Below, one piece after another: positions 48,105-60,100 of a DNA stretch of 64,000 nucleotides. The DNA is from Okapia johnstoni (taxonomy: Eukaryota > Chordata > Mammalia > Artiodactyla > Giraffidae): NCBI GenBank assembly GCA_024291935.2, contig CM044306.1:22589501-22653500 (forward strand), given 5' to 3'. The notes beneath the pieces were generated by a model. That model searched no databases, was not told the DNA's origin, and saw nothing but the letters and a program-made list of their open reading frames with translations. How positions within the stretch are numbered: the stretch's first letter is position 1; every line of letters starts with the position of its first letter. The position numbers and the translations under genes are program-made.

Positions 48105-48387
48105 AGCAGAATTGCTGTTTGTAGAGGCCACGTGTAAAGCAAGGGAAGTTTTTAGCAACCACCACCCAACCCTTCCTACCTATACTCAGGGATCTGGGGC
48201 ATCAAAGGCTTAAGAAGGGGGGTGGGGCAGAGTGGGAAGGAAATAAACTAACAGATAGCACATGCACAGGAGCCAAATCACTGGGTGATGGGTCAGCAAT
48301 GGGAAGGTGGTGGAAGAGGGCCAGAGAGGAAGGCTGAGGCTTTGTTTTGTAGCTGACTTCAAGGATCCACACCCTTCTGGATCCAAG
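48105..48387 (+). repeat. Left arm of a large inverted repeat
   Basis: Matches the reverse complement of 48,911-49,195 with only scattered differences, including an identical 'gcaagggaagtttttagcaa' start and a shared 'gacttcaaggatccacac' end. The spacer is about 520 bp. Confidence 0.9.
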
Positions 48388-48621
48388 GAGGCTGCCTCAG
48401 ACAGTGATAACTCTGGGCTTTCCAGTTACTGTGTCCAACAGGGAGAAGGATGTGGTGGGAAAGAAGACTGGGAAGAGCAAGAGAGGTTAGCCATGGTCTT
48501 CATGAAGAAAGAAAGAAGACAGGGCTGAGGATGACAAAATACAGGTGAAAGAAGCAGAGGCAAAACTGTTTACTCTCTTACCCCACTCCACCCCCACCAG
48601 GACTCCCCTACCTCCAGGAGT

Positions 48622-48735
48622 TTGTTGTTTTGTTTCGTTTTGGCCACACTGCTTGGCATGCAGGATCTTAGTTCCCTGACCAGGGATCAAACCTGTCTCC
48701 CTGAAGTGGAAGTACAGAATCTTAACCACTCTGAT
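48622..48735 (-). mobile_element. tRNA-Glu-derived SINE in the inverted-repeat spacer
   Basis: Plus strand 'gttttggccacactgcttgg', 'gttccctgaccagggatcaa' and 'cagaatcttaaccactctg' are the reverse of the SINE. The T-rich start is its poly(A) tail. Confidence 0.85.
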
Positions 48736-48910
48736 GAAGGAAAAGGAAGGCTCCCCTGGGTGGGGTAGTGGACACTTGCTCCATCGCAAGCCAACAGCGT
48801 GATACTAGGGAAGGCACTTCAGCTCTGGTCCTTGCTTTCCTCCTCTATAGTGAGGCTTTCTTGAGGTCTCTAAGGATGAATAACAGGGTGATGATAGGGG
48901 GTTGATGTTG

Positions 48911-49195
48911 CTTGATCCAGAAGCGTGTGGATCCTTGAAGTCAGCCACCAAACAAAACCTCAGCCTTCCTCTCTGGCCCTCTTCCACCACCTTCCCATTG
49001 CTGACCCATCACCCAGTGATTTGGCTCCTGTGCATGTGCTATCTGGTAGTTTCTTTCCTTCTCACTCTGCCCCACCCCCCTTCTTAAGCCTTTGATGCCC
49101 CAGATCCCTGAGTATAGGTAGGAAGGGTTGGGTGGTGGTTGCTAAAAACTTCCCTTGCTTTACACGTGCTCTCTACAAACAACAACAACATCTGC
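48911..49195 (-). repeat. Right arm of a large inverted repeat
   Basis: Reverse-complement copy of 48,105-48,387. The paired small frames in the two arms (both starting MVEEGQRGRLR) are by-products of the duplication, not genes. Confidence 0.9.
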
Positions 49196-49498
49196 AAACC
49201 AGGAAGAAAGCTCTTAGAAGTCAAATTGGTCAGCACCTTGATCTTGGACTCCATAGCCTCCAGAACTGTGAGAAATATACTCTTGTTGTTTAAGCCACCC
49301 AGTCTATGGTATTTTGCTGTGGCAGCCCAAGCTGACTAATACACTGATGGTGTAATTCAAGGCTGAGTCTGAACGCCTGAGAACCATGAAAGCCAGTGAG
49401 CAGCCATGAGCAGCAGGCTCAGTACTCAGGAAAAGTTGATGTTTCACTGCAGGTCTGAAGACAAGGGAAAAACCAATGTCCCAGCTGGGACATTGTAG

Positions 49499-49665
49499 GG
49501 GAATCAGAGCTCTGGGTTTGAGTCTCAACTCAAATGGAGGCTAAGTGAGTCTCTGAGCCTTACTGTTTTTGAAATTGGGATAAGAACATTCAGCACAGGT
49601 GGGTGTGAGGAAGATTCATTGAGATAACACACATGAAAAAGACTTTGTACACTGCCACAGTCTGT
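49499..49665 (+). repeat. MIR SINE relic
   Basis: 'gctctgggtttgagtctcaa', 'gagtctctgagccttactgt' and 'cattgagataacacacatga' match the MIR order. Confidence 0.65.
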
Positions 49666-50100
49666 ACACACACCGATTATGGTTCTATTGAGCTCTCTTG
49701 CCCACCCCTCGCCATCCCTAGTCTCAAATTCCAGTTTAGTAGTGTGGTGTCAGGGTCGAGGCGAGGGGTGGGGGGCACAGGCAGCTAGAGCAGATTGCAG
49801 GGAGCTGCAGCTTGGCCCTTTATCATGGCTGTCGAAATTGCTGCCAGGAGGCTAAGTGGAGCAGAGGAGTAGAGAAAGGGGCACAGGCTCATCTGTGGTT
49901 GCTATGGCGCCCCATCCTGGATTTGCCCATCTCTCCTAATGGAGCAAAGGGCAGAGGGAGGGAGGGAAAGAGGAAGAGAGAGAACTGCTGGTCCCTTCAT
50001 CCCCCTCCCTTCTGTCTCTCTCTGGAGCAGATGTAGGGTGGGGAGTAGGGGGAGGGAGCCTGGATATTGGATAAGAGTGGGAGGGAAGAGTGGTGTGCCA

Positions 50101-50106
50101 GGATTA
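50101..50106 (+). promoter_or_regulatory. GPR179: GGATTA core (OTX2/CRX-type), candidate GPR179 promoter site
   Basis: GGATTA is the K50-homeodomain core used by OTX2 in bipolar cells and CRX in photoreceptors. It lies 238 bp upstream of the GPR179 ATG. A six-base match is weak evidence by itself. I see no TATA box nearby. Confidence 0.25.
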
Positions 50107-50228
50107 AGAGGGTTTGCAGTGAGGGGCCACACTGAGAGAGGAGGGAGCAGAGCCCTCATGCTGACGTCCAGAAGCCAGATGATGATGTTAGAAGAAGAAA
50201 AAAAAAACCCGAGCAAGACAGCGTAAGC

Positions 50229-50336
50229 ATGAGAGAGAGAGAGGAAGAGAGGAAACGAGGATACGAGGTGTGGAAGCACTGCAGCCACCAAATCCCGCAG
50301 GCAGCCTGGACCCCAGGGCCCTGCAGGCTGCCCTGA
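50229..50336 (+). other. GPR179: Upstream open reading frame in the probable GPR179 5' leader (35 codons)
   Basis: ATG at 50,229 (A at -3) opens a frame that stops at TGA 50,334-50,336, two bases before the GPR179 ATG at 50,339. It would be translated only if transcription starts upstream of 50,229, which the sequence does not settle. The GPR179 ATG has a strong context (A at -3, G at +4). Confidence 0.5.
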
Positions 50337-50338
50337 GG

Positions 50339-51132
50339 ATGGACACCAGGACAGTGGCCATGCCTTCTCCAGCGGCAGGGCTGCTAGGCTGCTGTTTCCT
50401 CTTTGGCTGGGCTCTGGGGCTTCCGAGGACCCACCGCTCTCTGCCCGCACTGTCCTCCAAAGTCAAGCCAGGGTCTGTACCCATTTGGGTGCCCCCAGAG
50501 GGGGCAGAGGCAGCCCTGGCTTTTCTCTACTCTGGAGATGCTCAACAGCTGTCTGGGGCTAACTGCAGTGAGCGCTATGAAGCCCCCGGGGCAGGAGCCA
50601 GACCAGGGCTCCCCCCAATCCTATGGAGGGCAGCAGGCACTGTGACCCAGGCCGCCAATTTCCTCAACATGCTGCTACAAGCCAACGATATCCGGGAGTC
50701 AAGTGTGGAGGAGGACGTGGAATGGTACCAGGCACTGGTCCGCAGTGTGGCCGAGGGGGACCCAAGGGCATACCGGGCTTTGCTGACTTTTAACCCTCCA
50801 CCGGGGGCCAGCCACCTACAGCTGGCCCTGCAGGCCACCCGGATTGGGGAGGAGACCATCCTTCAGGACTTGTCTGGGAACAGGGTGCAGGAGGAGAGCT
50901 CAGCTGGAGCCCTGCACCCCACTGACCTGCAGAAGCGGGTGCTGACCAATGACCTAGGGAGCCTTGGCAGCCCCAAGTGGCCACAGGGGGATGGATATGT
51001 CGGGGATGTGCAGCATGTGAGACTGTCTCCTCCCTTCCTGGAATGCCAGGAGGGTCGACTGCGTCCCGGCTGGCTTATCACACTCTCAGCCACCTTCTAT
51101 GGACTCAAGCCAGACCTCAGCCCGGAGGTCAG
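50339..51132 (+). CDS. GPR179: GPR179 coding exon 1 (signal peptide and ectodomain)
   Basis: ATGGACACCAGG to GAGGTCAG|gtaagtgg; 794 nt, codons 1-264 plus two bases. It has a hydrophobic leader (LLGCCFLFGWAL), a possible N-glycosylation site at NCS in GANCSERY, and the strongly conserved NFLNMLLQANDIRESS and TFNPPPGASHLQLALQAT segments of the Cache-like domain shared with GPR158. Confidence 0.96.
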
Positions 51133-54100
51133 GTAAGTGGGTTTGTGCAGGATTTGATGCTATTGTGGATCTGTGGAGGTGGCGGGGGAGGGGGGGGGGT
51201 CCTAGCTGTGCATAGGCTATTTGGTATGCACATTTGCATCTGGGGGACACAGATGTGTGTATTTGCATTCAGCTGTGTATATTTGCAGCTGACTCTAGGA
51301 ATCTAACTATGTGTTAACATATATACAGGTGTGTGTACTATCGATCTATTTACATATAGGTATTCACACGTGTGTGTGTACTGATGGGGGGCACAGCTGG
51401 ACATAGGTCCTGGTTTCCAGATCTGAGTAACGGGTACAATGCAGGAGAGGGTTTGGCAGGGATAGCAGTGACAACCTGTGTACCGGCTTCTCGGAGGAGT
51501 CAGATGGGTGTTCCAGGAGTGAAACCCACTACTCTCTAGCAATCTAGAACTGGAAAAGGAAGCTTCTGCAAGTGAAGGAAAACACCTGGGGGGAGGCTTG
51601 GAACCATTGCCCTTTCTGCCCAGAAGTTGGCCGGGTCCCCAGCATCACTCCCGTGGCTGTATTCTTACATCAAGTCCTGACCCAGGAGCCTGTGATGCTC
51701 CTCGAATAACTGACCTCCTCCCTCAACTGGAGTAAAGAGCTGATTGGGAGCCATGATGGGAAGGAGGGAGCAGATGGATACTGTACCGCTAGGCATTCAA
51801 CAATCAACGTTGTTTTCCCAGCTCTGTGTCCCCATTCATTGTCCCCAGCGGAGTTCTTCTCCTGGCCACAGGCAGCCTGGCTCTTTGCCAGCTCTCTCCC
51901 CATTGGGCTCAGAGCCAGGATTGAGAGCCCTCGGGCCAGGCAGCAGGGAAAAAACCTAGTGGGAGGAGGATTGTTGCTGCAGAGACAGTGAGGGTTGATA
52001 GCATTGGAGAAGTTGCATGCATGTGTGCCCTCTCTCCTGGCACACTACAGCCACTGTGCTAAAGTTCGTAAAGCTTGCATTGCACCATGATCTGAGGTCC
52101 AAGGATACATGTTCACCTTGGCACCCTTCACTATACCCCTAACTGCCAATTCACTGCCCTAGGGGGCAGGTGCAGATGGACGTAGACCTTCAGAGCGTGG
52201 ACATCAATCAGTGTGCCAGCGGCCCAGGCTGGTACTCTAACACACACCTGTGTGATCTCAACAGCACCCAGGTAAGGATACAGAGCAGGGGGTACTAGTG
52301 TCCTGCCTCCCTTCCCCTTTCCCATCATGCCATCAGGAGCAGCTGACAAAGGCATATCAGCCACTCGAGACTTCAGCGAAGTCCCTATTGATGAGACAGA
52401 TAGAGATGAGATACCAGGCTATTTAAAAGTGAAGACACTTACAGCCTAGCCTCAACCCCCATCTGAGACAGCCACCTTCATTCCTTTGCAATTTCAATGT
52501 GCCTCCCTGTCTGCTCTCCCTTCTGGTACTGGGTGCTTCAGGATCCCTTCCCAGGACTACTTCCTGAGCCTCTATTAATCATCCCCTTTCCTTCTCCTGA
52601 ACCACATTCTCCATGTCAACAGAGCTCTGGGCTCCTTCTAACCCACAAAGGATGCTCTGTTGGGTGTTTGTTAAAATAAGTGGAATTGGGATGTAGGAAG
52701 AAGTTGAGATGTAGGAGGAGACTAACCAGAGAAGGAGCTTGAAGAACTCTGGGACTGGTAAAGGTGATGGAACCCGGGCCAGGTGCTGACAAAATCAAAG
52801 CCGTGGATGCAGGAGAATCTGGATAATGGAAAGCAATGGTTGGTAATCCTGCAAGCCCACTACTGGGAAGCTGGGAGGCCAGTGAACTAATCTGCTCCAC
52901 AGTAACACTGACTGCATGCTTGTTCCTGAGCTGAACCAAAGCCAAGGCGAGCCCTGCAGCCTGCTGGGAAGTGGAGCGGGTTTGGGCCTCTGCTGCTCTT
53001 CAGGGCACATGTGTCTGAAGCTATACATCCAGGGATGCATAAAGGCTCCCATTGTCCAGTGCACTTTTAAACCCAGCCACATTCATGTCTCTGGGTATGC
53101 ATTTGTCTGATGGTGCAGACTGTGCCAGGAACAGAGCATTTTCTAGCAATCTGAGCAGAGGGGAAAGTTGGGTCACGATTTCAGAAGCACCTTTTAGGTG
53201 AAGTCAGGGGCTGGATATGGAATCTTCCTTCCTTTGCCCCACTGCTGTCTGCTCCTGGCCACTCCCTACAGTAGATCTGACCTCATCCACGTGCTCATCT
53301 TCCCTGCCTGGCTCTGAGGTCTGCTCTGTCTCCTGCTGGGCAAACATCAGTGGGTGGAGTTGGAATAAAGAGCTGGCCTTGGCATCCCACCAGCCTGGCA
53401 TTAGCCTGGCATTACGGCTGGGGAGAACAGTCCTACACCAAAGGCAGAAGGCCCTAATAGAGGAAGCTGCTCCCCCGTGGATGCCTTTTCAACCCACCTG
53501 TGTGCCAAAGATGGGGGCTGATGTTGACCCTTTGAAGCAGGATGTAGGCACACAGGTGTGGTTGACCTCAGAGTTCTCTCTGCTTCCACCGCCCCAGCAC
53601 CTTGCTCTAGCAACAGCTGGGGATTGGGAAATGGGACCTATGAGGCTCCTGTCACAGCTAGTCTGGATAAAAGGCTGATCCATCTCCAAACTCTGTGTTT
53701 GGAGGTCTCTTTGATAAGAGAGACAATGGTGGGGTCAGGGTAGGGTCTGCAGGGAGGGAAGGCTTCCCCAGGACTGTGGCTCCCCAGTGTAGATCCAGGG
53801 GCTGTGGATAGGAGGGTAGATGACCCTCCAACTCTTCCCTGGCAGAAAAGCCCCGTATAAATACTTGTGTTTGTCATCCCCACAGTGTGTTCCCCTGGAG
53901 AGTCAGGGCTTTGTCCTTGGCCACTACCTCTGCCGCTGCCGACCTGGCTTCTACGGGGCAAGCAACTCCTTGGGTATGTAACAATGGTGAGGGCCAGGCA
54001 GGTGTTTTACAGGCTGGGCTGATTGGAGGTGGGTATCTGGGGAAGAAAGGCAGGCTGGGGTGAGATACTGGGAGAAAAACTTGTGGGGCCAGGGCAGAAT

Positions 54101-57100
54101 GTCAAGAGAAGCAAGAGACCCAGGCAGGGTCCAATTTGGTAGTGTCTATGCCTTCTGAGAATGAGCCTAAAACATGGCAATCTGATGCAAGCTGACCTCA
54201 TGGTGAGTCCTAGCCTGGTATCACTTCTTCTTCTGCCTTCCCCTGCAAGTACTCACTTCCTCATTCCTTCCTCCAGGGGCCACAGACCCTAAGAGGGCAG
54301 GATAAGAACTGTGCCAACCATGAGGAGAGAAGGCTGGGGTCTCAGAATGCCCCAGCCACACCCCTCTCCCTGTACCCATCTTGTTCATTATAGGCTCAGA
54401 GGAGGGTGCTGCCCAGTCTCCTGGGCAATTTGGGTCCCCTCAAGGCAGCCCCGGGAGGCTGCTGCACTGCCAACCATGTGCCGAGGGCTGTGCCAGCTGC
54501 CTGGATGCCACGCCATGCCTGGTGGAGGAAGCCCCCACACTGAGGGCAGCGGTGCTGGCCTGTCAGACTTGCTGCATGCTGGTCGTCTTCCTGAGCATGC
54601 TGGTCTCCTATCGCTGCCGCCAGAGCAAGGCAAGAAAGGCCCCACATCTCTTTTCTCTGTCCTATCCATTGTGAATCTCTAGCATCGGGGGAGACCAAAG
54701 ACTACGTAAGGCTAGAACTTGGAAAATACAAGTTTGATCCTTAATCTAACTCACTCTGTGATGTTAGGTACGTGACCTCACCACCGTAGACCTGTTTCCT
54801 CACCTGTGCAATGAAGTCATTGGACTTGATTCAAAACACTGTGTAGGCATGAGGGGAAGTGATCTGGTCCCTTGTGGAGCTCCCAGTTGAGTGGAAGAAG
54901 CAGACATGTAAACTGAATGACAGAACAGTAAGACAGAGGCCAGGATGGAGGTGTCAGCTGCTGTGGCAGGTCAGAGAGGGGACCCAGTCATCCTGCCTGA
55001 GATGTTGTGGGATGACTTTCTGGAGAACATGACACTTGAGCCAAGCTTGAAGGTCAATTGACAGAGAAGGGAGTTTCTAGGCAAGGAAGCTGTCTGACCC
55101 AAAGCTTGGGGGAAAGCCTGAGATCCCTTCTAGCTCCAGCAGCTTCTGATTTTAGCCCAGGTCTGCAGCAAGGCCCAGGGTGAGATTGGGAGGGCCATGG
55201 GGCTGCAGGGGCTATGTGAAACCTTGGCCTCAGCCAAGTTTAGTGCCAATGGAGCTAAGAGACTGTGGATGAAGAAGGCAGAGCTAAAGTTATAGAGGGA
55301 AGCTTTAGCTCAGGGCCACGGAGTGACCCCTCAAACAGACGTGAGACCCTCCTGCACCATCCTCCAGGCTCTACCCTCTCACTGTCCTACTTACACGCGT
55401 CTTTCTTTCCTGGGTTCACAGAGGATCCGGGCGTCTGGAGTGGTGCTGCTGGAAGCTATCCTTTTCGGATCCCTGCTGCTCTACTTCCCTGTGAGTCTGT
55501 GGCTAGAGCCTGACCCCACCTTCTGGGATCCCGCACAGTCCCAACCTGGCACCCTCCATACACCAGAATCTGTCCTCTGTATCCTGTGGGGGGATTCGGA
55601 GACCTCAAAATCCCCCTGCTCGTATGTACAGGTGACAGGCTGGCCTAGTGAGGCTTAAAAGAGCGCTATGACCTGTTGTGTAACTTAGGACAAGTTATCT
55701 AACCTCTCTGATAACAAAGCTGCTCCTCTGTAGAATGGAGGTGATGCTGTCTCTATGAGGAGGCTGTTAGAAAGATCAGCAATGTGCTTAGCAGAGGCCT
55801 GGCACACAGCGCAAGTGCAATGGAGAGCAATTGTTTTTACCCTCTCCCCACCAGGTCTTCATTCTGTACTTCAAGCCCAGTATCTTTCGCTGCATCGCCC
55901 TCCGCTGGGTCCGGCTGCTGGGCTTTGTCATTGTCTACGGCACCATTATACTCAAGCTTTATAGGTAGGGTCTGGGTCAGGCCTTGTTCTCACGTGGCTC
56001 CCTCCAGGCCACCACAACTCGTTTATGGGATGGAGTTCTTCATAGCCAGACCCCCTACCCACTCTACTCCTCTGGGCCCCCAAGGCCTGCTCCCATCACT
56101 GTAGCCCTCCCCACCATGTAACTTTTGGGAGGGTGGTAAGAGGAGGCAGTGACCAATGGAAGGGATGGGAAAACAGGGATGTGTGGAGGGGAGGGAAGCA
56201 ATGGCCAGAGGCGTCCCCCCTCCCTGCGTCTACCAGCCACACCCTGACCCTTGTAGAGTGCTCCAGCTCTTTCTGTCTCGAACGGCCCAGCGGGGTCCCC
56301 ACATGAGCAGCGGGCGGCTGCTGCGGCGTCTGGGGCTGCTCCTGCTGCTGGTGCTGGGCTTCCTGGCTGTATGGACGGCAGGGGTCCTGGAGCCAGGCAT
56401 TCAGCACACGTCACTGGTAACACAAGGCCACACACACATGGGACGCCACTTCTACCTCTGCCACCACGACCGCTGGGACTACATCATGGTGGTGGGTGAG
56501 TTACTTCCACAGAGTCCAGCCTCACTCTGGTCCCCTGCCCTATACCTCCAGGGGTTCTTCCACCTGTACCTGACCAGGCTCCCCCCAGAACCCCCTACAG
56601 AGAAAGGGGTGGCGTGGCTGCTGAGGTAGTACTTGGCTCTGTCCCTCCTTGTTTCCCTACAGCTGAGATGCTGCTCCTGTGCTGGGGCAGCTTCCTCTGC
56701 TATGCCACCCGGGCTGTCCCCTCAGCCTTCCACGAGCCGCGGTACATGGGCATTGCCCTGCACAACGAGCTGCTGCTTTCTGCTGCCTTCCACGCAGCCA
56801 GGTGAGGACAGGCCCTCATACCCACCACGCCTTCCACCCTAACACCATTCCTCACCTCTCCCAGGTGAGGGTACCCCCATCCCACAACCCTGCTGGCAAC
56901 ACCTGCTACAGTGCAGCAAGGTGAGGAAAGTCCCTCACGTAGAGTTCTCTCCCTACCCTACAGACATTCTTCCTGTACCCTATGTCTCACCTAACACCCT
57001 AAGTGCTCTCCCATTCTATCCCCCACTGCTCTCCTCCCTACATGGACTCCATTCTCCCTCCCTTCTTCCCCTCACACCTCAGCCATCCCAGCAGCATACT

Positions 57101-60100
57101 TGCTATGAGTGTCCACAAGGACCTAGCCCTGTGGTGAAGGTAGAACCAATCCACGGGGTGGTTCATAACAGTGCTATAAGCAGCCAGAGAAGGCAAGCTG
57201 GAGTAGTCTGGGAAGGCTTCTCGGAAGAGGGGGAGTAACGTGAGCCCTGAGGTGGGAGGGCAGGAAGAAGGAAGAGTGCCCTCCTCACTCCACTGAGCAC
57301 CTGCAGGAGGTCAGGGCTGGGGTTGGGAGGAGAGCCACTGGGACAGGTGAGAGGGAAGAGGCCGCTCTGACCCGCAGCTAACCATCACCCCACCACCACC
57401 ACCACCCCCTCACCCCCAGGTTTGTGCTGGTTCCCTCCCTGCACCCAGACTGGACGCTCCTCCTCTTCTTCTTTCACACCCACAGCACAGTCACCGCCAC
57501 ACTGGCTCTGATCTTCATCCCTAAGGTGAGGTCTTCTCTGGCCTTGAAGTGAGGTGACCCCGGCCCTTTTGCCAGGTCCACTGTGGACCTGCTGTGCCCA
57601 CAGTGCCCTCTCCAGGTCAGGGTGAGAATGACACCTGGGCCCAGAGGGATTTGGAGCCCGCTTAGGAGTTGGCTAAGGGCTTCCCTGGTGGCTCAGATGG
57701 TAAAGAATCCTCCTGCAATGCGGGAACCCATGTTTGATCTCTGGGTGGGGAAGATTCCCTGGAGAAGGGAATGGCAACCCCCTCTAGTATTCTTGCCTGG
57801 AGGATCCCATGGACAGAGGAGCCTAGCAGGCTACAGGCCTTGGTGTTGCAAAGAATTGGACAAGACTGAAGCGACTTAGCACGCATATAGGAGTTAGGGA
57901 AGGACACTCTGTCTCCAATCCCTGGGCAAGGGAAATACTGAAGGGGGTTCTTGTAACACAATTGGAAGGTTGGCAGATTCTGAAAATCAACTCGGAAACA
58001 GTTAAGGTAGGTGAGGGGGCTGAAGGGCGTGGCTAGGAATTGTGGGTGCAGGGCATTAGAGACCCCTGGTCTCTAAGTTAGAGAAAATCAGGAAGGATGA
58101 GATGGAACAATACTCTTTGGACCTCCAGAATCCCAAATCAGAGAAAGGGTTGAGGATTTATGGAGCAAATACGTATGCCACAGGGTAGGGAGCCAACATG
58201 AGTCTTTTTCCTGATCATGCCTGCCCTGGCCAGTTCCGTAAGCCGGGAGCTCCTCCCCGAGAGGAAATCTTGGATGAGGTGTACGAGGACGAGCTGGACC
58301 TGCAGCGCTCAGGCTCCTACCTCAACAGCAGCATTGCCTCAGCCTGGAGCGAGCGCAGCCTGGACCCTGGAGACATTCGGGTAGGTGCTGCCCTCCCGAC
58401 CTCCTCTTGATGCTACTTAGGGACTGGACAGCGAGCAGTGATGCCCTGCCACTCGGGCTGTGTGCCACTGCAGGTCCCCTGTCCTCCCCCTAGCTTTTCC
58501 TTTAAGACTTGCCTCCCTTTCTTCTCCACCATTGCCCCAAGCTGCTTCTCCTGATTCTACACAAAGGAGACCACACACATGAAAAGATCCCCCCAAATAC
58601 CAAAACTCACATTCCTGAGGCCCACTTGGCAAGGTAGAGGCAGAAGCATGAGTGGAGCTCAAATCACCTGTGTCCCCCATGCAGCAGGGCCACCATGAAT
58701 GGCAGACTAAGAAGCCCCTCAGCCCCCAGCACACCCAGCAGTTAGTGCTCCTAAGGCCATTAGGGTTGGGTAATTCAGCCAGTGAATGGCTACCAAGGAT
58801 TTCCATACCAGGATCCCCTTTCCCTGGACTCAGCAGTGTTAGAGAGAGGAAGTGCTTCCTGAGTCTTACATCAGGAGAGCATCCTTACCTGATTTTTCTG
58901 CTTAAGAATATCATAATGGTGATAGGAACCTTGGTGAGAGGCTCAGAGGGTAGGAAATAAAGAGACTGGCAGTAAAGCCCATTGTTTTATAGAATCTACA
59001 GTGGGAACAGTCCCAGGAAGCCATTGTGTCCATCCCTCCACCTTCCCTGAAGCCCCCTCCACACGTGACTTGTTTACCTCCCCCAATTCCTTCCTTCCTT
59101 GTCTCAACTGCCCCCGTGTCCTCCTCACCCTCGGAGTTCTGCCTGTTGCCTCCTGGGGATAGGTTGAACTGAGACCCCAATTCATCAGGTAGGCCTAAGT
59201 GGAGGCAGGTGGCCACTGCCATGCCATCCTTGACCCTCCGGCCTGGGGATCAGCAGTGGGTGTGCTCTCCCTATGCTGGCTGTGGGGAGAGCCCCAAAGT
59301 AGAAACAGCTTTCAAAGCCCCATCTTGTCACTTACACCTGAATATGGCCGTTTTCACACCCACTGGTTGCACCACTTCTCTTACGGCAGTGAACACTAGG
59401 CAGTCAGATTTCCTTCCTTCATTGAAGTAGAGGCTCAGAAAGGGCAAGAAAATAGCCTTGAGGCATACCATAGGTCAGCAGCCTCAAACCCAGGTTTCCT
59501 GTGCGCCAAGCTGGGACTGCCAACCAGACCACAGTGCCGGGTAGAAGGCAAGGCCCTGCGTCCTCAGGGTTGAGTGGGTTGGACTCAGAACTAGGTTGGT
59601 GTTGACCCTGCAGAAACGGAGAGGTGAATTTTCTAAGTGTTTTAAAAGCCAGGAGGGGACACGGCTTGGTGGGAAAGTGTTCCCCCAGAGAAAAGGGTCT
59701 CAACACCAGCTGAGGGGCAGAGCAGCGCCGCCAGGGGATGGAGAGGATGGTCCTCACGCCAGCTCTGCTCTCCGGCCCCCAGGACGAGCTGAAGAAGCTC
59801 TACGCCCAGCTCGAGGTTCACAAGACCAAGGAAATGGCCGCGAACAACCCCCACCTGCCCAAGAAGCGAGCCAGCTGGCGCCAGGGCCTAGGCCGCTCCT
59901 TCATGAGGTATCTGGCCGAGTTCCCCGAGGCGCTGGCCCGTCAGCACTCCCGGGACTCGGGCTCCGCGGGCCGCGGCAGCCTGCCCGGCTCCTCCCGCCG
60001 CCGGCTGCTCAGCGCCAGCCTCCGGGAGCCCGCCGCGCCGCCCGGCCTGCGTAAGTCCCGCAGCAGCACCTACGAGCAGGACTGTGACCCCCACCAGGAC

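Noticed and set aside
48307..48990. Paired small proteins beginning MVEEGQRGRLR on opposite strands
   Set aside because: They arise because the same non-coding sequence is present twice in inverted orientation. Neither has a family or conservation evidence.
50270..50338. N-terminal extension of GPR179 by 23 residues
   Set aside because: The extended frame would start at a GTG (50,270), not an ATG. The first in-frame ATG is 50,339, which matches the family start and leads into a signal peptide.
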